Below, piece by piece: positions 1-10,300 of a stretch of 15,662 nucleotides of DNA. Under the pieces are notes generated by a model. The model was not told the origin of the DNA and did not search any database. It worked only from the letters and a program-made list of their open reading frames with translations. The DNA is from Euperipatoides rowelli (lineage: Eukaryota; Onychophora; Udeonychophora; Euonychophora; Peripatopsidae), in the NCBI GenBank assembly GCA_003024985.2, contig PXIH01S0023139.1; one strand, written 5' to 3'. The position numbers and the translations under genes are program-made. Position 1 is the stretch's first letter. Every line of letters starts with the position of its first letter.

Positions 1-1015
1 TAAAAGAATAAAGGTATTTTCTTACATAAATCATAGGTTATTTAAAGAAATAAAAATTCAAAGTAATTTACAGATTTCTATTGGCCATGTGTCTGTTATG
101 GATAAATAATTTAATCCCCAAAAATTATATTAAGTCGACCTGGGGCGAGTGGTGAGTGCTAATCTTGACTCCTAAAATAGGGTAAATCAATGGTATTGTG
201 GACACAGTTGTTAACACTGTTTTTTTAAAATCTGCTTCAAACAACCAGTGTAAATAAATTGTCTAGGAAGTCAATATAACACTTTTTCTCCATTTTTAAA
301 TTCACACAAGTCAATATTGAATTAAATAATAAATTAAAAAAAAAGTTTACTTATTGTTGGAATGACCTTCAATGAAAATTAATGGATAAAAAAAGCATTA
401 AATATAGTCAAGAGGAGGTACCACAATTTAATTTCAAAGCCATATACTATGCTGACTATTAATGAATAGCCTACAGGTCTATTATTATAACCTTGTGGCT
501 TGCTGGCCATGATTAGTTTATGATCAAACATTATATTCACAAATTGTGCAAGTGGTAGGTGGTGTAAGAACATTGGTAAAGTTTTCAGTAAATTTCCATT
601 TGTCATATATTTTGAACTTGGGGACTCAAAAATTCTGCTATTCAGGTTCAATCGCAAGAAATGATTTATTAATCCAGCGTGTATTTAGGGACTATAAAAC
701 ACAATTCATTTTACTTTCGTTATAAGTCAATAAGGAATTCAGAACTTACAAGAAAAAAATTTGAACAAGCCAAGTGGGAGGTCCTTCATAGCTAAAAAAA
801 AACATATCTCTCTCTTTCAAATTTTTCATTGACCTCTTTGTAGTTTTGAGATGTTTTTTTTTTTGTAACATTTAGAATCTGTAATAATTTGACTTAGCTT
901 AAAAAAAGTTCCTATCTAGATTTGACTTTTTCAAGTTTTAAACCCATTTTTTAAATTACTATGTTTATTGAATTACTATGTAAAGTGCTGGAATCCTTGT
1001 AGTGAGTGGTCTCAT

Positions 1016-1046
1016 AATTTAATCAAGTCTTGCTCTTGATTAAATT
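1016..1046. repeat. Perfect 12-bp inverted repeat, 7-nt loop
   Basis: AATTTAATCAAG (1016-1027) is followed after TCTTGCT by CTTGATTAAATT (1035-1046), a perfect inverted copy. The same word returns as a second inverted pair at 1190-1219. It is not followed by a T-run typical of a terminator, and its function is unknown. Confidence 0.8.
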
Positions 1047-1189
1047 TTATCCACTCTCTCTCTATAAATATATACCGTAATTATATTAACATATGCAGAA
1101 CAAATTTCATCTTGATTGAAATAATGTTTTAATATACAGTATCATACTTCAAAATGTCCTCTGGAGAATCAAAAATCATAAAATTATAA

Positions 1190-1219
1190 TTGATTAAATA
1201 GAATACAAAATTTAATCAA
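1190..1219. repeat. Perfect 10-bp inverted repeat of the same word
   Basis: TTGATTAAAT (1190-1199) and ATTTAATCAA (1210-1219) form a perfect inverted pair with a 10-nt loop. The arms share their sequence with the hairpin at 1016-1046, so four copies of one 10-mer lie within about 200 bases. Confidence 0.8.
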
Positions 1220-1321
1220 ATTTGCCTATAAATTATAACAAGATTGGTCACATGTTCTTGAGTTATCACGATAACATGATTCCACAATAGACAAAAAAAA
1301 AATATGTATGATTTTATAACT

Positions 1322-2278
1322 TTATAATAAACTTGAAAAATAAAATTTCAATCCTTTTTCTCTAGCAATAGTTAAAAATTTAAGAATTAGATCACATTGT
1401 TCATGTTCAGTTTTGGCTGCTAACAAAATGTCATCAAAATAAACATGCAAATTTGAATCACCTTTAAAAATATCATCCATTGCCCTTTGAAACAGTTCTG
1501 GTGAACAATTTAGGCAAAAAGGCAAACTTAGAAACCTAAAACGCCCCCAGGGCATCACAAAAGTGCATAGTTTAGAGCTTTCATCGTCTAGTTGTAGCTG
1601 CCAGAAAGCGTCACTTGCGTCAAACAACGAAAAATATTTACAGTTCCCGAGAGTTGAAAATAACTCCTCTTGCACAGGAATTTTGTAATTCTCAAGAAGG
1701 ATATCTTTATTAAGCTGGTGTGTACCCAAGCTTAAGCGTATACCTCCGTTCTTTTTTATAGTTATAGCTAAAGGATGGACCCACTCTGTAGGCTCTGTAA
1801 CTTTTACGATTTTTGCTTTAAGCATTTTGTTCAATTCAATTTTCACTTTTTGTTGGATAGCTTGTGGGATACTTCGAGTAGCTGTTACAATCAGTGTTGC
1901 ATTTTCCCTTACTGTAATATGATATTTTCCAGGAAGTTTTCCAACACCTGTGAAAACATCAGGGAATGAATTGTTATCCTTTATTTTGTTTTGAGTCGAT
2001 CCTATATTTAAAGCTGAAATAACACCATCAATCGCTGGCAGCATGACCAAACCCAAATTTTCACTATCTTTGGCAACTAAAATGGGCCTAAAGTTTCCAT
2101 CAACCACAAAAAATGTTAACTCTCTACAAATAGGCAACCTACTGCAGTAATATGATATTTTGCATTTACCAATCATATCGAGTTTCTCGCCGCTGTAAGT
2201 AATAATTCCAATTTCAGCTGGGAATATCTCTGGTTTGATAGTCCAGTCAGAGATACAGTGAAGTGGGACAATATTATG
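1322..2278 (-). pseudogene. Retrotransposon pol remnant: end of protease and N-terminal part of reverse transcriptase
   Basis: This frame is open from 2278 to the stop at 1322; the first ATG is at 2174-2176, but the homology begins upstream, so that ATG is not a true start. It covers the C-terminal protease strands, the spacer, and RT fingers and palm. Numbering from the ATG, KKNGGIRLSL is near residue 141, motif A LFDASDAFWQ near 184 (catalytic Asp 186), RFRFLSLPFCLNCSPELFQ near 213, and the catalytic YFDD at 246-249 (1430-1441). The usual YVDD carries Phe in place of Val. After about residue 278 homology ends in unrelated A/T-rich sequence, so the RT thumb, RNase H and integrase are missing. 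Confidence 0.9.
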
Positions 2279-2367
2279 TCAGATCCGGTGTCTATTTTAA
2301 AAAACACAGTGTTACTGTTGATTACGAGCGGAAAAACCCATTTAGAAGTTTGCTTTAAATTATCTAG
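2241..2367 (-). pseudogene. Retrotransposon aspartic protease remnant
   Basis: The minus strand encodes VFFKIDTGSDI with the retropepsin catalytic triplet D-T-G followed by S (codons 2281-2292), preceded by a WVFPLVI strand segment as in Ty3/gypsy proteases. This frame opens at about 2367, immediately next to the gag TAA but in another register. It loses homology at about 2250, where the remaining protease sequence continues in the pol frame. The enzyme would have released the Gag and Pol products. It is disabled by the frame change, which falls between the active site and the flap. Confidence 0.82.
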
Positions 2368-3299
2368 TCAATTCGCCCAAAAATAGAAAGTCCCTTCCGT
2401 CATTAGTCTCGTCATCAGTCTCACATTTTACGAGTTCTGCCACCTGTCGGTTTCCACCCGAATTGCGTGGTTTTCTACACACTCGGGNAAAATGACCAAA
2501 TATGCCACAATTATGTCAATTAGTGCCAAAAGCTGGGCACTTCCTAGGGGGATGAGTCGTGTCACATCTAGAACAGGTTTGTTGTATAGTAGTCTTGTTG
2601 GATTTTTGTCCACTAAATTTCCTTTCTTGATGTTGTTTGGCAGTCACTGTAAATTTTTTATAATGCGATGTGGATTTATTTCCACTTTGCCGATAAGACT
2701 TCCGTTGATTAAATAAGGCGTTGACCTCATTATCCGTGCTAATTACTATGGGGTTAAGAGACAACTTGTTCTTTTGAAATTTCAGCTGATTTACAGAGAT
2801 TTACTATTTTATCGAGTGATAATGACTGTTCGCGTAAAAGACGTTCTCTCAATGATGAATCTCGAATTCCAAAAATTATTCGATCACCAATGAGTCGATC
2901 TTGTTTGTTCCCATAGTCGCAGTCCACAGCGATTGCTTTTAATTCCGAGACGAGGTCATCAATTGTTTGGTTAGGTTTTTGAATGACACTATTAAAAAGT
3001 GCACTGGAATGCGTAATGTTTTTATACGGTTTAAACAATTGCTCAAATTCATCCAGGATTTCTGTGGAAGTTTCCATGGGGTGGTTTTCTGTTAGAGCAA
3101 AAATGAAACCTTTATATGTTTTGCGGGCTGCAGGGCCTAAGAAGTGCAGCAAAAGTGCTTGACGTGACCTGGTGCTCTTCGCTGAATACTCACATGCCTC
3201 TTTGTACAGTTCGTATGACGATCTCCATTCCACCCAAGCCTTGGCTGGTTTGGAACCAGGCTCGAAATGGAGAGGAGGCTGGATAAAAGCCGACACCAT
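2360..3299 (-). pseudogene. Retrotransposon gag remnant with two zinc knuckles
   Basis: Gag forms the particle and binds the element RNA. The first open part (2754-3299, 181 codons) starts with ATG after an A-rich leader and has the capsid-like features of Ty3/gypsy Gag: a W-xx-Y motif early (WRSSYELYK), LLHFLGPAA, and the KPNQTIDDLVSELK segment near the end. A frame change between about 2757 and 2790 moves the rest to another register. That part reaches the first CCHC knuckle (CSRCDTTHPPRKC, 2537-2575). The second knuckle (2477-2518) has lost its first cysteine to a TGA stop at 2516-2518, and the frame after it stays open to a TAA at 2360-2362. Position 2488 is an undetermined base inside the second knuckle. 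Confidence 0.87.
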
Positions 3300-3545
3300 T
3301 TTTTTTTTTCTTATACGAAGACTTGCTTATTGTTTTTTTTCCCAGTAGGTAAGTAGGTTCGAATTTAATCAGTAATACTCGTCATCATGTTATATACTTC
3401 ATGTGTGTTGAAAAATCCCACACTACAATAGTTTAGTTGACTATATCTGGATCGGGCTCCCTTCACTCTATTCAATCCGGCGGGAAACTGACTTTAGTTC
3501 CTGAATGATTAATTCCATCACCCTCCAGTGGCTTTATTCAATTTC
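3300..3545 (-). other. Possible 5' leader and LTR end of the gypsy element
   Basis: The 240 bases upstream of gag are less A/T-rich than the flanks and contain a minus-strand AATAAA (3533-3538), which in a 5' LTR would mark the R region. No convincing primer-binding site (TGG plus a tRNA 3' end) or TG..CA boundary could be fixed, and no second LTR copy was found for comparison. The assignment is by position only. Confidence 0.25.
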
Positions 3546-4276
3546 ATTTACAACATCAATCAAATAGGTGAAAACCCACAATTACTTACTTAGGCTACAC
3601 TAATAACATTAACTAGTTTCTAGGCTACTAGGCTATACTAACAATATTAACAATCAAATTTATTTTCTTGACCGTAAAAGGTCTACATCCATAACATGTA
3701 TATTCTTAGTCAACTTAAGATTATTTGTTATATGAACCAAGAGTCAATAAAATAAACCATTTTAACATTTCTTGAAATTGATTCCTCTGTCAAAAGCTAA
3801 AAATAAATCAACTATGACTTGAAAGCCCCCCCCCCCCTTCCAAAACAAAAAAATTCTATACATTAAAATTGCAATCTATTTTTATTTGTTCCAATACAGT
3901 ATATAATTTTCAGATGTGACTAAACCTAGCTTGTCTTAAATAAAATAACATTAGTACCTAATACACCGAACATAATGAGCATTATTATTATTATTAAAAA
4001 TGTATTATGAAATACATCTTATTTTTTTCTTTGTCCACATTAAACCTTTGTATGGGGTAAATGTCAATAAGATATGCTGAACAAGTCTGATTGAAAAAAT
4101 ATACATATACCATATATAAAATACATTGTTGTTAAATCAAAAGTGGCTCATGAGGCTATTAATAAAAGCATCATCTGTATATTAAATAGTTATAATTATA
4201 AAAGTGTATCACAATATCCTCATTTTACAGTATTTACAGATGAGCACAAATAAAAATATTGTAAAACTCAAATTAC
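3546..4276. other. TYW1 intron DNA upstream of the gypsy element
   Basis: This A/T-rich stretch has no coding signal. It contains three TAGGCTA words (3592-3637), a run of 12 C at 3826-3837 and an (ATT)5 microsatellite at about 3981-3996. Nothing else is recognisable. Confidence 0.5.
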
Positions 4277-4376
4277 CTCCATATTGACTTTCTGCACCAT
4301 TTTCATTTCCTAAACCTATCCGAAATAACTGGGAAGCATGGAGTTTCTTCAACCATATATCTAAGTTTTTTGCTAC
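4277..4376 (-). CDS. TYW1: TYW1 exon: C-terminal part of the flavodoxin-like domain
   Basis: The exon begins VAKNLDIWLKKLHASQLFRI, continues GLGNENGAESQYG, and ends with one base of a split codon. It matches the VGKNVDKWLWMLGAHRVMSRGEGD segment of human TYW1, where the last flavodoxin helix packs and the acidic linker to the radical-SAM domain starts. The acceptor is gttctag|GTAGC and the donor GGAG|gtaatt. It joins the preceding exon in phase 0 and leaves in phase 1. At 100 bp it is too short to stand out as an open frame. The next exon should begin with two bases completing a Gly-type codon; none was recognised in positions 1-4276. Confidence 0.9.
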
Positions 4377-7300
4377 CTAGAACAATTTTTTAAAAATAAG
4401 TTTTATTTATGCCAATCCAGAAGACTGTGGTGTAACTGAAAATGTTGTCTGAAATTACAATCCAGGCTATTAAAATATTAATATTTGTTCTTTTAATCAT
4501 TAAAATATTTTCACAGTTAATTTTTTAATATTAAATCCAGCTGTGTTTTGTAACTAGGATTAAAACGCTCCTGATGATGAAACAAAATTTTAAAAGATGA
4601 TAGAATCAATAAAACAGCATTTTTTAAAATTTCTATTATATTAGTTTTGTTTTAAAAAAGACCGAAGCAATGTTGTTTGCCAAATTTACAATGATAAATC
4701 AAGACAACAAATCAAAGATAAACAAACAAAATAAAAAAAATATGGTTATAAAATATATTTCAGATAAAATGCTAGAATCATATACTGTAGTTATTAAGAA
4801 AAAAATAAAGAATAATAAATAGAAAATATTAAAGGTTTTGAAAAAAAAAAGCCTGGCTCGAACAAACAATTAGGTATACTGTGTATAACAGTGAGAAAAT
4901 TTAAATATTTGATTACAAAAATTTAAGAGTAATTAGATAAAAATGCTGGTAATAATGAAAGATAATATAGCAATATGTACAATACCGTACCATAAACCTT
5001 TGTAGGACAGTAAATGTGAACTGCTGACTTTTTATTAATGATAAATGTAATATAACATAAAAAGTGTGGTTAAATATTTTTAATAATTAAAAAAAACCCT
5101 AAACAACATAAGTTAAGATGACAGTGAACAGAAAAATAATAGCAGAATATGAAAATAGGTAAAACAATTACATATGAAAATACTAAGCTATCTATAAGCT
5201 TTTTGAGAAATATTAACATTATACTATATATATAGTGTAGAATACAGTAAATGAGTAGTCCAAAGGTCTTTTATATTAAATCTATGAATACAAAATTATT
5301 AAAGTTATAACCCAAACAATAAATATTGTTTAAATGGTAAAAAAATAACATATTTAGAAAAAAATAACATTTATAACACCAATTATAAAAAAAATACCAA
5401 AAAAAAAAAGAAAATATCTAAAAAGACCTCATATATGACAATTATAAAAAAAATATCTAAAGACAGACTCATAGGCATTACAAATTATAAAAATATCTGA
5501 AATAAGACCCCATTTGTAATGACAATTATAAAAAATATTTACTCTTAATGGCCATACCAATTATAAAAATATTTCATGAGATACGGTACCAATTATAAAA
5601 ATTATCAATTATAAAAATAAGGTACTGTATATAGGAATGAAATTTGATGTGTAGAGAAACAAGATCATTTTATATCAATGGGAAACAAATATTAAAAAGG
5701 TCAATAACAAATTGGTTGAAGAATAATGGTCCTAAGGTTGAATTTTGAATAATTCTAGAGGAAATTCAGTGAATACATGCATAAACAAATTAAATGTATT
5801 TAAAAATACTGTAGACTACTTGGGAAGTGCAATTAAAATAGAAGGCTACTTAAAACTAATAGCAGAGTATCAGAATACCCAAAGAAAAAAGCTTGTGAAT
5901 TAGCAGTTGATGATTAATGGAATTAAATGTTATTGTAGAGTCAACATAGACAGAATCTAATTGAAGATTATTACTTTTAGGGCAGAAGAAATAAACTATT
6001 AGATAAGAAAATATTGACTATTGTGGCCTGATTATGGATAAATCCATATTGATAAAATAAATAGATTTATTTAGATAAAATACTAAGTACCAGCAACTAT
6101 AAGCATTTCTCAAAGATTGTGTAGAGAGTTAGTAGAATTATTGTGGCTGGTAGATTTAAAACTAAGGAGTGCAAAAGAAATACACTGTTTATAATTTAAT
6201 AAATTTAGTTTAAAAAAATCATAATCTGAATAACTGAAGGAGGTAAAAAAGACAAATTATTTGTATTAAAATTATGACAAATAATTTAATCAGAGTAAAA
6301 CAAGGAGAATAAATTAGATCGCTTAATTTTTATGGACATACCTAGTATTAATGACTCTATAGCCTTTTGCATTATTGCCTATTAATAATGTAGGAATATT
6401 AATCAATCAGAAAAGAGAAAAAAAGTAAGGACTCTCTGTGACAATAATTTGTTTAGAATTTAAGTAGTAGTGCATATGTTTTTATCATGGATAATTTGTT
6501 AGCACAACTTTAGACTATAGGCAAATGTAGTGAATTATATAAAATGTGAGTTATTCTAATTTTTTTATGATACCTTTATTGTTTAAATTTGAAACAATAT
6601 TGGTAACTATATATTTCCTATTGTATGTACTTTGTTAACTGCAAATCATCATTAAAAAATATCAAGGAAAAACAATTTTGTTTTAATTGAAAATGTGGAC
6701 GCTTTCACTTACTCTATTATAGTTATCCTTATAAACAGAATTTCCTAATCCAAACACTGCATAATGAAGTCCTTTCAGTAAAGTTTTGTTAATACGGAAA
6801 TCCGTTGTAGCCTCTTCTAGCCACTGAAAAAACCACTTAGAACCATCTGGCGGTAGGCCATCAGTATAAGTTGAGACAATAAAAATACACACAGAACGAT
6901 TGGCAGCCTAAAATACAATGCATTTAGAAATAATAATTTAGAATATGGTAACTTTAATCAACCAATAATGATCATTTTTCATTTAAAATTTCTTTACAAT
7001 ATCTGTTGTATTAATTTTCACTTTCTATTTGTCTGTGTATGATAATATCTAATCGACAACAACACTTAAAACTATCATTTGTTCTGTGTTTGATCTGGTC
7101 TAATGGTATTTTCCGACATTTTGTAGTATGGATTTTTACACTAGAATAACATTATATTATTAAGATTATTATATAAGTTAAAGTGCCAATTTAGTTTTAG
7201 TTCGCAAAAAAAAAAAAATTTAGATTTAATTCATAAAATGTTCTTATTTTATTGAAAAAGCTGTGAAAATAGAAGTTTTATAAATGTTAAAGAATGAACA

Positions 7301-10300
7301 AATTAACATAATCTTAAACAGAAAACAACTGATGTTTGCTTTTATTTCTATTTAAGATGATGTAATAGACATCTTCCTTCTTTTCTAATTATTGCATAAT
7401 ACTTAGATTTTCACACCTTTTTAAATGAAATAAGAAAATTAATCATACATTTGTTGGGCAAAATAAAATTGAAAATAGTATCAATAATTCTACTGTACTG
7501 TATATACTAATAGGATAGCGTGTTCTGAAGCCAGTAAAGCGCCATCTAACGGGGTAATTCAAAACTATTTCTTTCTTTCTCTTATCACTATGATATACTG
7601 TATATTAAAAAAAAAAGGTTTAACGGGCTTAAAAGATCAGCGCAGGAACTATTTCTAGAAACTTTAAGTGGTGGTTTCTCTTGGATAAAAAGGTCTTAAA
7701 CAGAAAAAATGATTGATGCTCGTGTAACGAGCTTATTTGCTAATACACTTTAATTGGAATATTCAGTATATAAAAGAAAAATATACAAATTTTAGCATAA
7801 ACTACATCAAAATTAAAATTGTTTCTTTTTTTAAATTAAGACTGTTTCATATAATGGATAGTACTTTCAATAAATAAAGTTTTTAATAGTCCCTATCATT
7901 TTTTGACAGGTGTTTATGTCTAAAGTAATCTCAATACTGTTAGTTCTTAATGCTGGAGAAAATCTTTCAGCATTGGGTAGATTCTGACGCAAAAAAAAAA
8001 AGGAGAAGAGAACGTCAGTTAGGAAAGGGGGGGGGGGGAGGGGGAAACAAAATTGTTACAGTCATTTTTTAAAAATGACAGGTTTTACTCTAGTGTAAAA
8101 CAAACCAAGATAATATCTTGTGCAAAAATGCAATAACAATCTCTCAATAAAATAGCTAATAAATTCCATTAATTGAAACTTTGTAATTTGTCCATTCTAA
8201 TACTAGGCTTGCTTCAAATAAATTGAATGTGATACTAGTTTGGTTAGATCGAATATAATAATTAACTTAACCAACCAATTTATGCAGCTATTTCCCATTA
8301 TTTTATTATTAATAATTACATTTGCTAGGCTCTAATTTTTTCTTTCTTTTAACATTCTTCTCTTAGGTCCTGAACTATTTGGTTGGAGAATCTTACACCT
8401 AATTGTTACGGTTATCTTCAAATACATCTTTCATTCTTCTTTCACACTGAGCAAGCATAACCTATATGCAGCTGGACAAGAAAGCGCAGGTTTTATATTT
8501 GGCATGCAAAGTATGGAAAATAACTCATAGGGCACAAATTTGTGTTTTGTATCATAACTATCATTAGACATTTGTATCATTATTGTCAGAAAATACAATG
8601 ACATGAATGGCAGTTGCCAGATACAAAGATGGACATTCACATTATCAGGATATATTGAAATACAGACTTGAGTAAGCTCATGTCTTGAGCAAGTTACCTC
8701 ATTAAGAAAATAACCCACCCACAAGTGGAAGAATTAGAGTTGCTAAGAAAAAATGGATGATAGAATAACAAAATTTTAAATATGGAGAATATCAAAAAGG
8801 AAATGATACCGACTAAAAGAAGTAACCGGTTAGGTAATCAATAGTTGGCCTGGTCAACTTAGTGAACAAAACAATGAAGTGGTAAATAAATGTGCATATG
8901 TAAAAAAAAAAAAAAAAAATTGTATAGTTTTGCATACCTCATCAGCAAGATTATCTTCAGGATCATAACTCTGTAAGTCATACAATAGGAATTCTATTTC
9001 TACTTCTTTTAATACTTTGCATAAAAATTCAGCAAAATGCTGTGAAAAAAACAAAACAAATGCAAAATAAATAAATAAATATAACAATGCATTATTGAAG
9101 TCTAAAATATAGGCTTATAGAACCCCTCTTAATACAATTATATAAAATTTTAATTGTTTTTAAAAATAAAATTATTAAATAAACCTTTTAAAGGCAATGC
9201 TTTGGAATAAAAACTAAAAAAATATAAACTATAAAAGACTGAAAAATATTTTACTTTGCTATGTCCACTTTGGGTAGCATAAAATACTTTGATTTGCTTT
9301 GGTAATTCCAATTCTTCTATACAAACACACTTTTGGAGTTTGCATTCTTTGAATGGTTTTGAGCAATTGGTATCTGGGGTTAAATTTTCAACAGTTGCAA
9401 CTTCCTAAAATAAAAAAATAAAAATATGAAAGAATAAATACCATAATTTTGAATTTTCTACCAAAATAGTCATTTAAGTTACTGTAGCCTATATATTTAG
9501 CCTACTACAACACTTTACCTTTTTTTTTTTTGTTTTCTCTACTAGTTTATTTTATACTATATTTTCCCCTAAGCTAACAATTTATTAAACTTTTCTATTA
9601 TTTATTGAAAAATAATGAAAATCTGTTTTAAAGATGTCTTTAAAAAAAACTTTAATACCAGCGATGAAAATCATATAATTATTAATATGAAAAACATAAT
9701 AATTAAACTTTTAAGTACGGTATTGAAGGAGAAGCTATATGGAAGCCACTTAAATTATTTAACTTTTCTTATGAATAATAATAATAAAACTCCTCCCTTG
9801 CAATTAAATTATTTGATTTTAATTTTTAAAGTGATTAATGATGTACACTATGTTGTATTTAAAATGCTATTTTAATTTACAGTATCTGCTACAGTAGCTT
9901 AATGTGCTTTATTTTATAAATATTGTAGGCCACAGTCTAGTAGTTCTGATTTCCAGTGTTAATAAAGAAATGGTTATTTATATATTTAATATGCTATATT
10001 TTATTTTAGATGATGCTCACTTTCTCTTTTCAAACATTAGTTGCAGTTTAAATCAATTTACTGTTTTCAACAAGCAGTTCCAGGCAAGAAAGTTCAACTA
10101 AATTAATATAAAACTTGATTTCCTATGTGACATTCATAGAAATGGAGGTGTGTAAACCTTTTAATTACATCAGCCATTAGACCATTGCTATNTTTGACTA
10201 AATGAGTTCTCAAATTATTACAGGAGATACACCCACACAGAAGAAAAGTATGCAGAATGTGCAAACATATTCATTACACACTGTAGTCCACTGGTGCCAG

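Larger units (their letters stand above)
1..1339. other. TYW1 intron DNA with short inverted repeats
   Basis: This is A/T-rich sequence with no recognisable exon. It holds an open minus-strand frame of 92 codons at 379-657 with no family signature, several poly-A/T runs, a (TC)n-rich patch near 1054-1063 and the inverted repeats listed separately. I looked for the next TYW1 exon (which must start in phase 1) and did not find it. Confidence 0.5.
1340..3299 (-). mobile_element. Decayed Ty3/gypsy-type LTR retrotransposon, truncated within RT
   Basis: On the minus strand the order is gag (from 3299), CCHC zinc knuckles, aspartic protease, then reverse transcriptase, which is the Ty3/gypsy order up to RT. 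The short protease-RT spacing and CX2CX3HX4C first knuckle resemble the mag/K02A2.6-like group, though the clade is an inference. RNase H, integrase and a 3' LTR are absent: homology stops at about 1345, shortly after the catalytic YFDD motif. Defects are a frame change near 2757-2790, a TGA stop at 2516-2518, frame changes near 2362-2374 and 2240-2255, and the truncation. It sits in a TYW1 intron in the sense orientation and is somewhat less A/T-rich than its surroundings. It cannot move on its own. Confidence 0.9.

Noticed and set aside
379-657. Minus-strand frame of 92 codons, checked as a further TYW1 exon
   Set aside because: It has no resemblance to the TYW1 linker or radical-SAM domain, no CxxxCxxC motif, and no acceptor in the needed phase.
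1775-1969. Plus-strand open frame of 64 codons
   Set aside because: It lies antisense to the RT remnant and has no features of its own.
2428-2716. Plus- and minus-strand frames overlapping gag in other registers
   Set aside because: They are shadows of the gag zinc-knuckle region; part of the true knuckle sequence is in the frame described in the features.
3300-3430. tRNA primer-binding site of the gypsy element
   Set aside because: TGGGATTTTTC (minus strand, near 3420) begins with TGG but does not match a tRNA 3' end I can recognise.
8027-8045. G-quadruplex regulator
   Set aside because: A single G12-A-G5 run in a deep intron, matched by a C12 run at 3826-3837; simple homopolymer slippage explains both.
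8431-8724. Minus-strand frame of 97 codons inside a TYW1 intron
   Set aside because: It lies between two exons that join in frame without it and shows no domain pattern; it is probably chance.
4277-9404. NADPH-cytochrome P450 reductase or another diflavin reductase
   Set aside because: The flavodoxin loops are shared, but the TYTDGLPP loop, the WLEEA-DFR helix and the NLDIWL segment fit TYW1 better, and no FAD/NADPH domain is visible.
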